From Kribbella solani (GTDB taxonomy: Bacteria; Actinomycetota; Actinomycetes; Propionibacteriales; Kribbellaceae): a stretch of DNA of 64,000 nt. Of the stretch, positions 55,173-63,998 are shown piece by piece. The position numbers and the translations under genes are program-made. The notes beneath the pieces were generated by a model. It was not told where the DNA came from. It did not search any database and was given only the letters and a program-made list of their open reading frames with translations. Within the stretch, counting starts at the first letter, position 1, and each line of letters starts with the position of its first letter. The stretch spans positions 248,001 through 312,000 of the forward strand of contig NZ_JACHNF010000001.1 in assembly GCF_014205295.1 (NCBI RefSeq), read 5' to 3'.

Positions 55173-56264
55173 ATGTCCGAGGCAGTGTTGCTGATCGGGA
55201 CCAAGAAGGGCCTGTGGATCGGCCGGAGCGATGCCGGCCGCCGGGACTGGCGGCTGGACGGGCCGGTGCCGGAGTTCGAGATGCAGGGTGTGTACGCGGT
55301 CGGCGTCGACACCCGCGGCGAGCGACCACGGCTGTTCGTCGGCGGCACGAGTGAGCACTGGGGGCCGGCGGTCTTCCACTCCGACGACCTCGGCGCGACC
55401 TGGGCCGAGCCGCCGGAGGGCTCGATCGGCTTCCCGGCCGACGCCGGCGCGTCCCTCGAGCGAGTCTGGCAGATCCAGCCCGCGCCGGCCGACCAGCCAG
55501 GCGTCGTGTACGCCGGGTCGCAGCCGTCCGCGTTGTGGAAATCCACCGACGGGGGAGTGACGTTCGAGCTGGTCCGCGGGCTGTGGGACCACCCGCACCG
55601 GACCGAATGGGACGCCGGTTTCGGTGGGCAGGCCGTACACACCGTGCTACCGCATGCGACCGATCCGCACCGGATCAGCGTGGCGATGTCGACCGGTGGC
55701 GTCTACCAGACCAGCGACGGCGGTGCGACCTGGTCACCGGCGAACCATGGCATCAAGGCGTACTTCATGCCCGACCCGGACCCGGAGTTCGGCCAGTGCG
55801 TGCACAAGCTGGCGGGGCATCCGGACGTACCCGAACGGATGTTCGCGCAGAACCACCACGGCGTGTACCGGTCGGACGACGGCGGGGCGATCTGGAAGTC
55901 GATCGCGGACGGGCTGCCGTCGGACTTCGGGTTCCCGATCGTCGTACATCCGCACGAGCCCGAGACCGTGTACGTGTTCCCGCTGATCGCGGACGGGAAT
56001 CGGATCCCGGCCGGCGCCCAGTGCCGGGTGTACCGGTCGCGGGACGCCGGTTCGACCTGGGAGCCGTTGACGTCCGGGCTGCCCGACGTTTCGTACGTGC
56101 CGGTGTTGCGGGATGCGATGACTACGGACACTGCTGATCCGGCGGGGGTGTACGTGGGGACGCGGGACGGCTGCGTGTACGCGAGCGCGAACGCCGGCGA
56201 CACGTGGACCGAGGTCGCGCGACACCTACCCGACATCCTCACCGTCCGCTCCGCGGTCGTGTGA
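55173..56264 (+). CDS. BNR/sialidase-like beta-propeller protein
   Basis: A 363-residue cytoplasmic propeller (no signal peptide). Asp-box/BNR repeats (S-x-D-x-G-x-x-W) recur: HSDDLGATWAEP, KSTDGGVTFELV, QTSDGGATWSPA, RSDDGGAIWKSI, RSRDAGSTWEPL, ASANAGDTWTEV. The N-terminus VLLIGTKKGLWI is typical of a widespread unannotated family. GGAGGA precedes the ATG. A CysO-like sulfur carrier follows at 56386. Not a glycosidase by any visible active site. Confidence 0.85.
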   Translation: MSEAVLLIGTKKGLWIGRSDAGRRDWRLDGPVPEFEMQGVYAVGVDTRGERPRLFVGGTSEHWGPAVFHSDDLGATWAEPPEGSIGFPADAGASLERVWQIQPAPADQPGVVYAGSQPSALWKSTDGGVTFELVRGLWDHPHRTEWDAGFGGQAVHTVLPHATDPHRISVAMSTGGVYQTSDGGATWSPANHGIKAYFMPDPDPEFGQCVHKLAGHPDVPERMFAQNHHGVYRSDDGGAIWKSIADGLPSDFGFPIVVHPHEPETVYVFPLIADGNRIPAGAQCRVYRSRDAGSTWEPLTSGLPDVSYVPVLRDAMTTDTADPAGVYVGTRDGCVYASANAGDTWTEVARHLPDILTVRSAVV

Positions 56265-56385
56265 TGACGGTCGTTGGATGGCGGTCGCGTGATGACGGCG
56301 GCGGTGTGACGGCGGCGGTGGCGGTGGTGCGGGTGGTGTGGCGGTGGTGGTCTGGTGATGGTGGGTGGCTGATGGGAGTGGCGTG

Positions 56386-56715
56386 ATGGGTGTGGAGCGG
56401 GCGGCGCCGCGGGTGGTGGTGCGGCTGCCTACCGTGCTGCGGCCGTTCGCGGGCGGCGTGGAGCAGGTTGAGGTCGAGGTCCCGGGTGATGGTCGCGGTG
56501 ACGGTGCGAGTGGGGTGACTGTTGCCGGGGTGTTCGCGGCGTTGGAGTTGCAGCATCCGGCCTTGCGGCGGCGGCTGACCGATGAGCAGGGTGCGGTCCG
56601 GCGGCATGTGAACATCTACCTCGGCAACGACAACATCCGCGACCTGTCCGGCCTACAGACCCCGCTGTCGGAAGGCGACGAGCTCCTCATCCTCCCGAGC
56701 GTGGCCGGCGGCTGA
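56386..56715 (+). CDS. CysO/MoaD/ThiS-family sulfur-carrier (ubiquitin-like) protein
   Basis: A 109-residue beta-grasp protein that ends in Gly-Gly (ILPSVAGG), as needed for C-terminal thiocarboxylate formation. The pattern VVVRLPTVLRPFAGG...HPALRRRL...RRHVNIYLGNDNIRDLSG...LSEGDELLILP matches mycobacterial CysO closely. No cysM, mec or moeZ gene is next to it. The ATG at 56386 follows GGGAG; earlier in-frame starts from 56365 run into GGTGG repeats. It is 121 bases from the propeller gene, so the two may form an operon. Confidence 0.87.
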   Translation: MGVERAAPRVVVRLPTVLRPFAGGVEQVEVEVPGDGRGDGASGVTVAGVFAALELQHPALRRRLTDEQGAVRRHVNIYLGNDNIRDLSGLQTPLSEGDELLILPSVAGG

Positions 56716-56837
56716 CAACACAGAGCGGCGGCCGGACTGAGGGGTTGTCGGCTGGGGGTGGCGGTCTTACCGTCGTGGGGAAGGGGGCCGGCGGCTGGGC
56801 GCCGTCGCCTGGGGGGTGCCCGGGGGAGGGGCACCCT

Positions 56838-59090
56838 ATGCACGCGTTTCTGGAACGGCTCGGGCGGGCGGCGGCGCGGCGGCACTGGTATGTGATCGCC
56901 GGCTGGCTGGTGATCGTGGTCGGGTTGTTCGTGCTGCGGTCCGCGTTCGGCGGCACGTTCGTGAACAACTACACGGTCCCGGGCAGTGAATCGTCCGCCG
57001 GTGTGAACATCCTGAACAAGGACTTCGCGAGCGCCGGCGGGTACTCGGGCTCGATCGTCTTCCACGCCCAGTCCGGCACCGTCGCCGAGCACGCGGACGT
57101 GGTCAAGTCGACGATGGACGCCGTCGGGAAGCTGCCTGACGTGGTCACGGCCGTCGACCCGCTGACCACGTCACAGAGCGCGTACATCTCGAAGGACGGC
57201 ACGATCGTCAACGCGCCGGTCTCGTTCTCGGTGGTGCCGGCGTCGCTCGACAAGTCGTACGTCGGCAAGCTGGACGCGGCGGTCCAGCCGGCCCGGGCAG
57301 CCGGGCTGCAGGTCGAGTACGGCGGCGGCGCGGGACAGATCGGCAAGCAGGCGAACGACGGCCCGTCGGAGGCGATCGGGCTCGCGCTCGCGTTGCTGCT
57401 GCTGTTTCTGATGTTCCGGTCCGTGGTCGCGTCCGGTCTGCCGCTGGTGGCGGCGGTCTTCAGTGTCGGCGGTGGGCTGGCGATCCTCGGCCTGCTCGCC
57501 GCGGTCAAGGACTTCCCGGTATCGGCGCCGACCGTGGCGACGCTGCTCGGTCTCGGCGTCGCGATCGACTACGGGCTCTTCCTGGTCTCGCGGCACCGGG
57601 AGCAACTGGACGACGGGATGGACGTCGAACAGTCCGCCGGGCATGCCGAATCGACGTCCGGCGCGGCGATCCTGGTCGCGGGCGGCACCGTGGTGATCGC
57701 GATCCTCGGGCTGTACGTGTCCGGCGTACCGTTCGTCGGCGCGCTCGGGTTGTCGTCGGCGATCGTGGTCGCGGTCACCGTACTCGCGGCGCTGACGCTG
57801 ATCCCGGCCTTGCTCGGTCTCGCGAAACTGACCGTGCTGAACCGCAACGATCGCAACCACCTCGTACACGAACGTGAGCTCGAGGCGGAGCTCACGGACG
57901 ACGCGGCCGTCGCGGCGCATCGCGCGCAGGAGCGGGAGCGGCGGGACAGCAAACACGAACAGAGCGCGTTCGCGCGGTGGGGCCGCAAAGTGAGCGACCG
58001 CCCGTGGCCGTACGGTATCGCCGCGACGCTGGTGCTTCTCGTACTCGCTATCCCGTTGCTGTCGATGACGCTCGGGCAGTTGGACGCGGGTACCGATCCG
58101 GCGAAAGACTCCAGCCGGAAGGCGTACGACCTGGTGGCGCAGGGATTCGGTCCGGGCGCGAACGGTCCGTTGACGGTCGTCGTCCAACTCCAGTCGGTGA
58201 GTCAGGGCGATCGGCAGTCCGTACTGAACGGGCTCGCGTCCACGTTGCAGAAGACATCCGGCGTGGCGGCGGTGCAGCCGCCGAGTACGAACAGCGCGGG
58301 GACGACCGCGATCATCAACGTGATCCCGACGACCTCGCCGTCGGCGGCCGCGACCGAGGACCTGGTGAACCGCGTCCGCTCCGACGTGCTCGCGGGGCAG
58401 AAAGAGCCGACGTACGTGGTCGGGACCACCGCGGGGTACGTGGACTTCACCGAGAAGGTCGGCAGCCGGATGCCGTGGCTGATCGGCGCGGTCGTGCTGC
58501 TCGCGTTCCTGCTGCTCACCGTCGCGTTCCGGTCGCTGCTGATCGGCGTGAAGGCGGCGGTGCTGAACCTGTTGTCGGTCGGCGCCGCGTACGGCGTGAT
58601 CGTCGCGGTCTTCCAGTGGGGCTGGGGATCGTCGCTGGTAGGGATCGACGAGAAGGTGCCGATCCCGTCGTTCGTGCCGATGCTGATGTTCGCGATCGTG
58701 TTCGGGCTGTCGATGGACTACGAGGTGTTCCTGCTGTCGCGCGTGCACGAGGCCTGGATCGCGACCCGCGACAGTCACCGCGCCGTCGCGATCGGGATCG
58801 GCGCGACGGCTCGGGTGATCACCACCGCGGCCGCGATCATGATCGTCGTCTTCCTCAGCTTCGTCCTCGACGACGACCCGACGGTGAAGATGCTCGCGGT
58901 CGGGATGGCGGTCGCGGTACTGATCGACGCCAGCATCGTCCGGATGATCCTGGTGCCGTCGGTGATGACACTGCTCGGCGAACACGCCTGGTGGCTGCCG
59001 CGCTGGCTCGACCGCGTCATCCCGAACATCCAGCTCGAAGGCGGTACGCCTCCGGCGCCGCGGGAGAAGGTTCTCACCGGCAACAAATAG
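56838..59090 (+). CDS. MMPL-family RND transporter
   Basis: A 750-residue membrane transporter with two MMPL repeats. Each has one N-terminal helix, a periplasmic loop and five helices: YVIAGWLVIVVGLFVLRSAFG ... LLGLGVAIDYGLFLVSRHREQL, and PYGIAATLVLLVLAIPLLSM ... FGLSMDYEVFLLSRVHEAW. The two charged DY/MDY motifs are the proton-relay region. The ATG at 56838 has a strong GGGGGAGGGG site; the frame extends to 56745. Family substrates are lipids or drugs; nothing adjacent indicates which. Confidence 0.92.
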   Translation: MHAFLERLGRAAARRHWYVIAGWLVIVVGLFVLRSAFGGTFVNNYTVPGSESSAGVNILNKDFASAGGYSGSIVFHAQSGTVAEHADVVKSTMDAVGKLPDVVTAVDPLTTSQSAYISKDGTIVNAPVSFSVVPASLDKSYVGKLDAAVQPARAAGLQVEYGGGAGQIGKQANDGPSEAIGLALALLLLFLMFRSVVASGLPLVAAVFSVGGGLAILGLLAAVKDFPVSAPTVATLLGLGVAIDYGLFLVSRHREQLDDGMDVEQSAGHAESTSGAAILVAGGTVVIAILGLYVSGVPFVGALGLSSAIVVAVTVLAALTLIPALLGLAKLTVLNRNDRNHLVHERELEAELTDDAAVAAHRAQERERRDSKHEQSAFARWGRKVSDRPWPYGIAATLVLLVLAIPLLSMTLGQLDAGTDPAKDSSRKAYDLVAQGFGPGANGPLTVVVQLQSVSQGDRQSVLNGLASTLQKTSGVAAVQPPSTNSAGTTAIINVIPTTSPSAAATEDLVNRVRSDVLAGQKEPTYVVGTTAGYVDFTEKVGSRMPWLIGAVVLLAFLLLTVAFRSLLIGVKAAVLNLLSVGAAYGVIVAVFQWGWGSSLVGIDEKVPIPSFVPMLMFAIVFGLSMDYEVFLLSRVHEAWIATRDSHRAVAIGIGATARVITTAAAIMIVVFLSFVLDDDPTVKMLAVGMAVAVLIDASIVRMILVPSVMTLLGEHAWWLPRWLDRVIPNIQLEGGTPPAPREKVLTGNK

Positions 59091-59129
59091 GGGTGTGATC
59101 CGGAGCCGGCCCGGCTAGCGTCTGGTCAC

Positions 59130-59669
59130 ATGAGTGACGTGCTGCTGCTGACTGGTCCGTCCGGTTCCGGAAAGACGACCGTGGGCCGGCTGCTGGCGAC
59201 CGGGGCAGCGCGGCCGACGGTACACGTGACCACGGACGAGTTCTTCCGCGCGATCCGCACCGGTTTCGTGGAGCCGTACCTCCCGGGCGCCGAGCGTCAG
59301 AACGAGATCGTCGTCGATGCGATCGTCGCGGCCGTCGCGGTGTACGCACGCGGCGGGTACGACGTGGTCGTCGACGGTGTCATCGGCCCGTGGTTCCTCG
59401 CCCCCTACCGCCGCGCGGCCGCCGAAGGCCAGTGGACGATGTCGTACGTCGTACTCCGCCCCGACCTGGCCACCACCCTCCACCGCGGCCAGGCCCGCGG
59501 CGGCGTCGAACTGACAGACGCCGAAGCACTCACCGGCCTCCACGGCCAGTTCGCCGACCTCGGCCCACTCGAGCCGCACGCCTTCGACACCACCACACAA
59601 GACGCCCCCCAAACCGCCGCAACCCTCCGCAAAGAGGTTGCCTCAGGCGCCTACCTCCTCAAGCCCTGA
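59130..59669 (+). CDS. P-loop small-molecule kinase (CPT/AAA_33-like)
   Basis: A 179-residue kinase. Walker A is TGPSGSGKTTVG (residues 8-19). The Asp of HVTTDEFFRAI and the VVVDGVIGPW strand (Walker B-like) follow. The LID-like region VLRPDLATTLHRGQARGG carries conserved arginines. It resembles chloramphenicol phosphotransferase-like or shikimate-kinase-like proteins, with no drug specificity visible. ATG at 59130. A non-coding gap of 137 bases separates it from the convergent methyltransferase gene. Confidence 0.82.
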   Translation: MSDVLLLTGPSGSGKTTVGRLLATGAARPTVHVTTDEFFRAIRTGFVEPYLPGAERQNEIVVDAIVAAVAVYARGGYDVVVDGVIGPWFLAPYRRAAAEGQWTMSYVVLRPDLATTLHRGQARGGVELTDAEALTGLHGQFADLGPLEPHAFDTTTQDAPQTAATLRKEVASGAYLLKP

Positions 59670-59806
59670 CCGCGCCAACCCCTCAATGCCTGAAATGATG
59701 TACGAGGGCTCGCCCGCGAGCACCTTTGAACGGGGGACTGTCGACGGGTGCGAAGGAAGCAGCTTGATGGGGATTCTTCTGGGGGCTACCGCAGCCGATC
59801 GGGTGG

Positions 59807-60532
59807 TTACTTCTGGGCGCGTATGACCAGGAGGGGGGACTTGGCTGTCGGTGGTTGGTTGTGCCAGTCGCCGTGGATTGTGATGTTTCGGAAGCCGGCG
59901 TGCTGGAGGTCGGCGGTTATTTCGGCGGGGGAGCGGAAGTGCAGGACGTTGCGGTAGACGGCGTCGGTGCCATCAGGGAAGACGTTATGGGCGTCGAAGA
60001 CCACCCGGCCGTCGGCGGCCTCGATCAGGTCGATCCATTCGCGGAGTCGCCCGACCGACGTGTCGCGTTCGCCGTACGTTGCCTCTCGGGTCCACTGTTC
60101 CCACGCCCGCGCAGCCGGGTTCCGCGTCTCGAAGGCGATCGTCCCGCCGGACCGCAGCGCCCCCGCAAGCGCGCTCAGCGCCGGTACATGGTCCGCGTCA
60201 CTCACATGCATCATCGTGTTCCCGCTACTGACGACCAGATCCGCATCCCCGGACGGCTCGATCGCGCGATAGTCACCGTCGATCCAGCGGACCGCATCCG
60301 CGCCCGGCTGGCGACGCGCGTACCCGAGCATCGTCGGGCTCGGATCAACCCCGACCACCACCCGCCCGGGCGCCACCAGCGAACGCGTCAGCAGTCCAGT
60401 GCCACACCCGAAGTCGAGAACCTTCCGCGTACCAACCGCGAGCGCCCGGTAGTACGCATGGTCCTCCCCATCAGGGTTGTCCAAGTCATACAGCTCAACC
60501 AGCCGCTCATCACCGTACGGGTCCGTGCTCAC
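59807..60532 (-). CDS. class I SAM-dependent methyltransferase
   Basis: A 241-residue protein. Motif I is VLDFGCGTGLLTRSLV, then VVGVDPSPTMLGYARRQPG, WIDGDYRAI, DLVVSSGNTMMHV and ALAGALRSGGTIAFETRNP. A C-terminal cap follows (FRSPAEITADLQHAGFRNITIHGDW). Start is GTG at 60532. Substrate unknown; it stands alone. Its stop at 59807 faces the kinase gene. Confidence 0.85.
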   Translation of the reverse strand: MSTDPYGDERLVELYDLDNPDGEDHAYYRALAVGTRKVLDFGCGTGLLTRSLVAPGRVVVGVDPSPTMLGYARRQPGADAVRWIDGDYRAIEPSGDADLVVSSGNTMMHVSDADHVPALSALAGALRSGGTIAFETRNPAARAWEQWTREATYGERDTSVGRLREWIDLIEAADGRVVFDAHNVFPDGTDAVYRNVLHFRSPAEITADLQHAGFRNITIHGDWHNQPPTAKSPLLVIRAQK

Positions 60533-60569
60533 GCCTGAACCCTATGCCGGGGAATGAGCGGGCATGGGT

Positions 60570-60606
60570 GAGCCGATGTGGGCGGGGCGAGTGCCCACAT
60601 CGGCTC
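60570..60606. terminator. hairpin between CHAP amidase and methyltransferase genes
   Basis: A perfect 14-bp stem (60570-60583 with 60593-60606) and a 9-base loop. It probably ends the CHAP gene transcript on the minus strand. Confidence 0.75.
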
Positions 60607-60620
60607 GGTGGATGGATGGG

Positions 60621-61178
60621 TCAGAGGGCGGAGACCCAGCCGTAGATGTTGCCGGGGCGGCCGGCGTTCTTGGCTCGCTTGGGGTCGAACGGGCCGTACT
60701 TCGAGACCTGGTTGTTCGCGTTGCCTTCGACCGTGGTGATGTTGCCGTTGGACGCGACGGCGACGACTACGCCGGTGTGGACGCTGGTGTCGGTGTTCTG
60801 CGGACCGGTGCCGTACAGGACGATGTCGCCGGGCTGCATGCCGGTGTTGGTGGAGTGGGCGCGGCCGCGGGCCTGGCCCCAGGTGTAGATGTCGCCGGTG
60901 AAGCCGTAGTTCGGGATGTTGATGCCGGCCTGGCGCCAGGTCCAGGTGGCGAAGTGCGCGCACCAGGGCTCGCACGGGCCGTACGGGTTGCAGTTGCTGC
61001 CGGGCGGCGTTTCCTGCTGACCGACCTCGCCGTTGGCGGCGTTGACGATCGTGGTCCGGGTGTCCGCGGCGCTGGCGGTCAGCGTCATGGAACCGAGCAG
61101 GGCGATCAGTACGGCGGCGAGCAGCAGCCGTAGTGACAACAGGGACGGACGGGGGCGGGAGAACTTGAGCAGTCGCAT
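60621..61178 (-). CDS. secreted CHAP-domain peptidoglycan amidase/endopeptidase
   Basis: A 185-residue exported protein. A Sec signal (LLLAAVLIALLGSMTLTASA, cleavage near Ala37) precedes a single CHAP domain. Catalytic Cys73 is in EPWCAHFATW and His134 in VHTGVVVAV, followed by GNITTVEGNANN (Asn/Glu of the active site). There is no cell-wall binding domain. The ATG has GGAG upstream and a clear promoter. It likely cleaves wall peptides during growth. Confidence 0.9.
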   Translation of the reverse strand: MRLLKFSRPRPSLLSLRLLLAAVLIALLGSMTLTASAADTRTTIVNAANGEVGQQETPPGSNCNPYGPCEPWCAHFATWTWRQAGINIPNYGFTGDIYTWGQARGRAHSTNTGMQPGDIVLYGTGPQNTDTSVHTGVVVAVASNGNITTVEGNANNQVSKYGPFDPKRAKNAGRPGNIYGWVSAL

Positions 61179-61204
61179 GGGTCACTCCGATCCGGAGAGG
61201 GGGC

Positions 61205-61233
61205 GGTATAAAATTTTCAAGCGATCTCTCCAA
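61205..61233 (-). promoter_or_regulatory. promoter of the CHAP gene
   Basis: On the minus strand: TTGGAG (61233-61228), a 17-base spacer, TATACC (61210-61205), in an unusually AT-rich patch 27 bases before the ATG. Confidence 0.6.
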
Positions 61234-61342
61234 ACCAGTATGTGACTAACAAACGACGAACCACCATCACAGTGGTATTAATTCGCCGAGCCCTCACCCG
61301 TAAGACAGTGGTCTCAAAGTACGAGACGCTGAGCCGCTGAAC

Positions 61343-61373
61343 TTGACCAGATCGCCGTCCGTCGGCGAATAAT
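61343..61373 (+). promoter_or_regulatory. promoter of the ilvBN attenuator transcript
   Basis: TTGACC at 61343-61348, then GAATAAT at 61367-61373 (spacer 18). The predicted start falls at or next to the leader-peptide ATG at 61380, so the leader peptide may be translated from a leaderless mRNA. Confidence 0.55.
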
Positions 61374-61379
61374 GCCTAC

Positions 61380-61421
61380 ATGCGATCGATTCTTCTCGTA
61401 CTTGTGCGGCGCGCCGACTGA
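61380..61421 (+). CDS. ilvBN leader peptide (13 residues)
   Basis: ATG...TGA encoding MRSILLVLVRRAD. Six consecutive codons specify Ile, Leu, Leu, Val, Leu, Val, the three branched-chain amino acids that would regulate acetolactate synthase. The TGA (61419-61421) lies in a possible antiterminator stem (61408-61414 with 61439-61445), which shares bases with the terminator stem that follows. This is the layout of a classical ribosome-mediated attenuator. Confidence 0.85.
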   Translation: MRSILLVLVRRAD

Positions 61422-61476
61422 CGCGACCACTGAGTCGAGCGCGCCCCTTCAGCCAACCCGGCGGAAGGGGTTTTTT
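61408..61476 (+). promoter_or_regulatory. ilvBN transcription attenuator
   Basis: Two competing structures are visible. Antiterminator: GGCGCGC (61408-61414) with GCGCGCC (61439-61445), plus an inner GACT/AGTC pairing. Terminator: CCCCTTC (61444-61450) with GAAGGGG (61464-61470), inner GCC/GGC, followed by six T (61471-61476). They share 61444-61445. A ribosome stalled on the Ile/Leu/Val codons leaves the antiterminator free to form; one at the stop codon blocks it. Confidence 0.8.
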
Positions 61477-61593
61477 GTTGCCAATGCGACTATCTGAGAC
61501 CCAGTAGCGCGGCGGGAACGGCCACAGGCGAGGATGGATCGGTCGCGAAAAAGCCATAAGGCCACATCGTGACAGGACTGAGGGAAGGCACTC

Positions 61594-63345
61594 ATGAGTG
61601 AGCAGCTGACCGGGGCACAGGCTCTGATCCGCGCACTGGAACATGCCGGAGTCGACACCGTCTTCGGCATCCCGGGTGGCGCGATCCTCCCGGCGTACGA
61701 CCCGATGCTCGACTCGACCCAGATCCGCCACATCCTGGTACGTCACGAGCAGGGCGCCGGTCACGCCGCCCAGGGGTACGCCGCCGCGTCCGGCAAGGTC
61801 GGCGTCTGCATGGCGACCTCGGGCCCGGGCGCGACGAACCTGGTGACGCCGATCGCGGACGCGTACATGGACTCGGTGCCGATGGTCGCGATCACCGGAC
61901 AGGTGGCCGGTGCCGCGATCGGTACCGACGCCTTCCAGGAGGCGGACATCCGCGGCATCACGATGCCGATCACCAAGCACAACTTCCTGGTCACCGACCC
62001 GAACGAGATCGCCACCACGATCGCCGAGGCGTTCCACATCGCCTCCACCGGCCGGCCCGGCCCGGTGCTGGTGGACGTGACCAAGGACGCGATGCAGACC
62101 ACGGGCGTCGACTTCCAGTGGCCGACCGAGCTGTCGCTGCCGGGGTACCGGCCGGTGACCCGCCCACACCCGAAGCAGGTGCGCGAGGCGGCCCGGCTGA
62201 TCGCCGCGGCCGAGAAGCCGGTGCTGTACATCGGCGGTGGCGTGATCCGGGCGCGGGCCAGCGCCGAGCTGAAGGAACTCGCGGAGCTGCTCGGCATCCC
62301 CGTCGTCACCACCTTGATGGCCCGCGGCGCGCTGCCGGACACGCACGAGCTGCACTTCGGGATGCCCGGCATGCACGGCTCGGTGTCCGCGGTCGGCGCG
62401 CTGCAGCGTTCCGATCTGCTGATCACGCTGGGCGCGCGGTTCGACGACCGGGTGACCGGCAAGCTCGACTCGTTCGCGCCCGAGGCGAAGGTCATCCACG
62501 CCGACATCGACCCGGCGGAGATCGGCAAGAACCGGGCCGCCGACGTGCCGATCGTGGGTGACTGCAAGGAGGTCATCACCGACCTGATCGCCGCGCTCCG
62601 GACCGAGATCGCGAACGCCGGCCACACCCCGTCGTACGAGGCCTGGCGCAAGCAGCTCGAAGGCGTCCGCGCCCGGTACCCGCTCGGCTTCGACGAGCCG
62701 GAGGACGGCACGCTGTCACCGCAGCACGTGATCCAGCGGATCGGCCAGATCGCCGGCCCGGACGCCGTGTACACCGCGGGCGTCGGCCAGCACCAGATGT
62801 GGTCCGCGCACTTCCTGCCGTTCGAGAAGCCGGGTCACTGGCTGAACTCCGGCGGCCTCGGCACGATGGGGTACTCGGTGCCGGCCGCGATGGGCGCGAA
62901 GGTCGCCCGCCCGGACAAGACGGTCTGGGCGATCGACGGCGACGGCTGCTTCCAGATGACGAACCAGGAGCTCGTCACCTGCGCGCTGGAGGGCATCCCG
63001 ATCAAGGTTGCCGTGATCAACAACCAGTCGCTGGGCATGGTCCGGCAGTGGCAGACGCTGTTCTACGACAAGCGGTACTCGAACACCGACCTGCACTCGA
63101 CCCGGATTCCGGACTTCGCCAAGCTGGCCGAGGCGATGGGCGGCGTCGGGCTGCGCTGCTCGGACAAGGACTCGCTGGACGCGACGATCGAGAAGGCGAT
63201 GGCGGTCACCGACGCGCCGGTCGTGGTCGACTTCGTCGTGCACCGGGACGCGATGGTGTGGCCGATGGTCGCGGCCGGCGTCAGCAACGACGAGATCCAG
63301 ATCGCCCGCGACATGGCACCCGCGTGGGAAGGCGAGGAACTCTGA
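61594..63345 (+). CDS. ilvB: acetolactate synthase large subunit
   Basis: A 583-residue ThDP enzyme, first step of Ile/Val/Leu synthesis. The catalytic Glu is in [16 protein letters not shown]. The FAD region is [23 protein letters not shown], and the ThDP-Mg motif is [44 protein letters not shown] precedes the ATG. The stop overlaps ilvN (TGATG). It is controlled by the upstream attenuator. Confidence 0.98.
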   Translation: MSEQLTGAQALIRALEHAGVDTVFGIPGGAILPAYDPMLDSTQIRHILVRHEQGAGHAAQGYAAASGKVGVCMATSGPGATNLVTPIADAYMDSVPMVAITGQVAGAAIGTDAFQEADIRGITMPITKHNFLVTDPNEIATTIAEAFHIASTGRPGPVLVDVTKDAMQTTGVDFQWPTELSLPGYRPVTRPHPKQVREAARLIAAAEKPVLYIGGGVIRARASAELKELAELLGIPVVTTLMARGALPDTHELHFGMPGMHGSVSAVGALQRSDLLITLGARFDDRVTGKLDSFAPEAKVIHADIDPAEIGKNRAADVPIVGDCKEVITDLIAALRTEIANAGHTPSYEAWRKQLEGVRARYPLGFDEPEDGTLSPQHVIQRIGQIAGPDAVYTAGVGQHQMWSAHFLPFEKPGHWLNSGGLGTMGYSVPAAMGAKVARPDKTVWAIDGDGCFQMTNQELVTCALEGIPIKVAVINNQSLGMVRQWQTLFYDKRYSNTDLHSTRIPDFAKLAEAMGGVGLRCSDKDSLDATIEKAMAVTDAPVVVDFVVHRDAMVWPMVAAGVSNDEIQIARDMAPAWEGEEL

Positions 63346-63998
63346 TGAGCAAACACACGCTCAGCATTCTGGTCGAGAACAAGCACGGTGTACTCGCCCG
63401 GGTGGCGGCGCTGATCTCGCGGCGCGGGTTCAACATCGACTCGCTCGCGGTCGGTCCGACCGAGCACCCCGAGGTGTCCCGGATGACGATCGCGGTCACC
63501 GTTGACGAGCAGCCGCTGGAGCAGATCACCAAGCAGCTGAACAAGCTGGTGAACGTGATCAAGATCGTCGAGCTCGAACCGACCCAGACCGTACAGCGGG
63601 AGCTGTTGCTGGTGAAGGTGAAGGCGGACACCCTGACCCGCGGGCAGGTGCTGGAGACCGTCCAGCTGTTCCGTGCCAAGGTGGTCGACGTGGCCCCGGA
63701 CGCGATCACGATCGAGGCGACCGGCAATCCGGAGAAGCTCGAGGCGATGCTCCGGGTGCTGGAACCCTTCGGTGTCCGCGAGCTGGTGCAGTCCGGGATG
63801 GTGGCGATCGGGCGGGGCAGCCGCTCGATCTCCGACCGGAACCTGCGGCCGGTCCCGGTGCCGCCGCCGCACGTCGCGTCCGGTCCGCCGAACGTCCAGG
63901 CCCGGCCGCCGGCCGAGCGCCCGCATCCGCAACCGCATCATCCGGTTCCGGCGCCGCCGCCGGGCCGGACCGCTGCCGCCGTACCGAATCAACACTAA
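63345..63998 (+). CDS. ilvN: acetolactate synthase small (regulatory) subunit
   Basis: A 217-residue regulatory subunit. The ACT domain HTLSILVENKHGVLARVAALISRRGFNIDSLAVGPTE confers valine feedback. The second half is LLLVKVKADTLTRGQVLETVQLFRAKVVDV... ending VRELVQSGMVAIGRGSRSI. Family members usually stop near residue 170. Here a 45-residue Pro/His/Arg-rich tail follows (PVPVPPPHVASGPP...). It ends two bases before the window edge; ilvC would be expected next. Confidence 0.96.
   Translation: MSKHTLSILVENKHGVLARVAALISRRGFNIDSLAVGPTEHPEVSRMTIAVTVDEQPLEQITKQLNKLVNVIKIVELEPTQTVQRELLLVKVKADTLTRGQVLETVQLFRAKVVDVAPDAITIEATGNPEKLEAMLRVLEPFGVRELVQSGMVAIGRGSRSISDRNLRPVPVPPPHVASGPPNVQARPPAERPHPQPHHPVPAPPPGRTAAAVPNQH

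Larger units (their letters stand above)
61179..61593. other. divergent regulatory region between CHAP gene and ilvB
   Basis: 415 bases holding the CHAP promoter, the ilv promoter, leader peptide and attenuator. The last 115 bases before ilvB carry no further recognisable element apart from the GGGAAGG ribosome-binding site. I saw no c-di-AMP or other riboswitch signature. Confidence 0.6.

Noticed and set aside
55173-56264. secreted sialidase
   Set aside because: Asp-box repeats are present, but there is no signal peptide and no sialidase Arg triad or catalytic Tyr/Glu pattern.
56386-56715. MoaD of a molybdenum cofactor locus
   Set aside because: No other cofactor gene is nearby, and the sequence follows CysO more closely than MoaD.
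57171-58985. 604-codon minus-strand frame antisense to the MMPL transporter
   Set aside because: The frame is charged and repetitive (DRDRE, QQRE), an artefact of transmembrane codons read backwards.
61179-61330. c-di-AMP (ydaO-type) riboswitch upstream of the CHAP gene
   Set aside because: Such riboswitches are common before wall hydrolases in actinobacteria, but the conserved core sequences are not visible and the promoter lies too close to the start.
61380-61476. T-box regulation of ilvBN
   Set aside because: No T-box consensus or specifier loop is seen; the leader peptide with competing stems explains the region.
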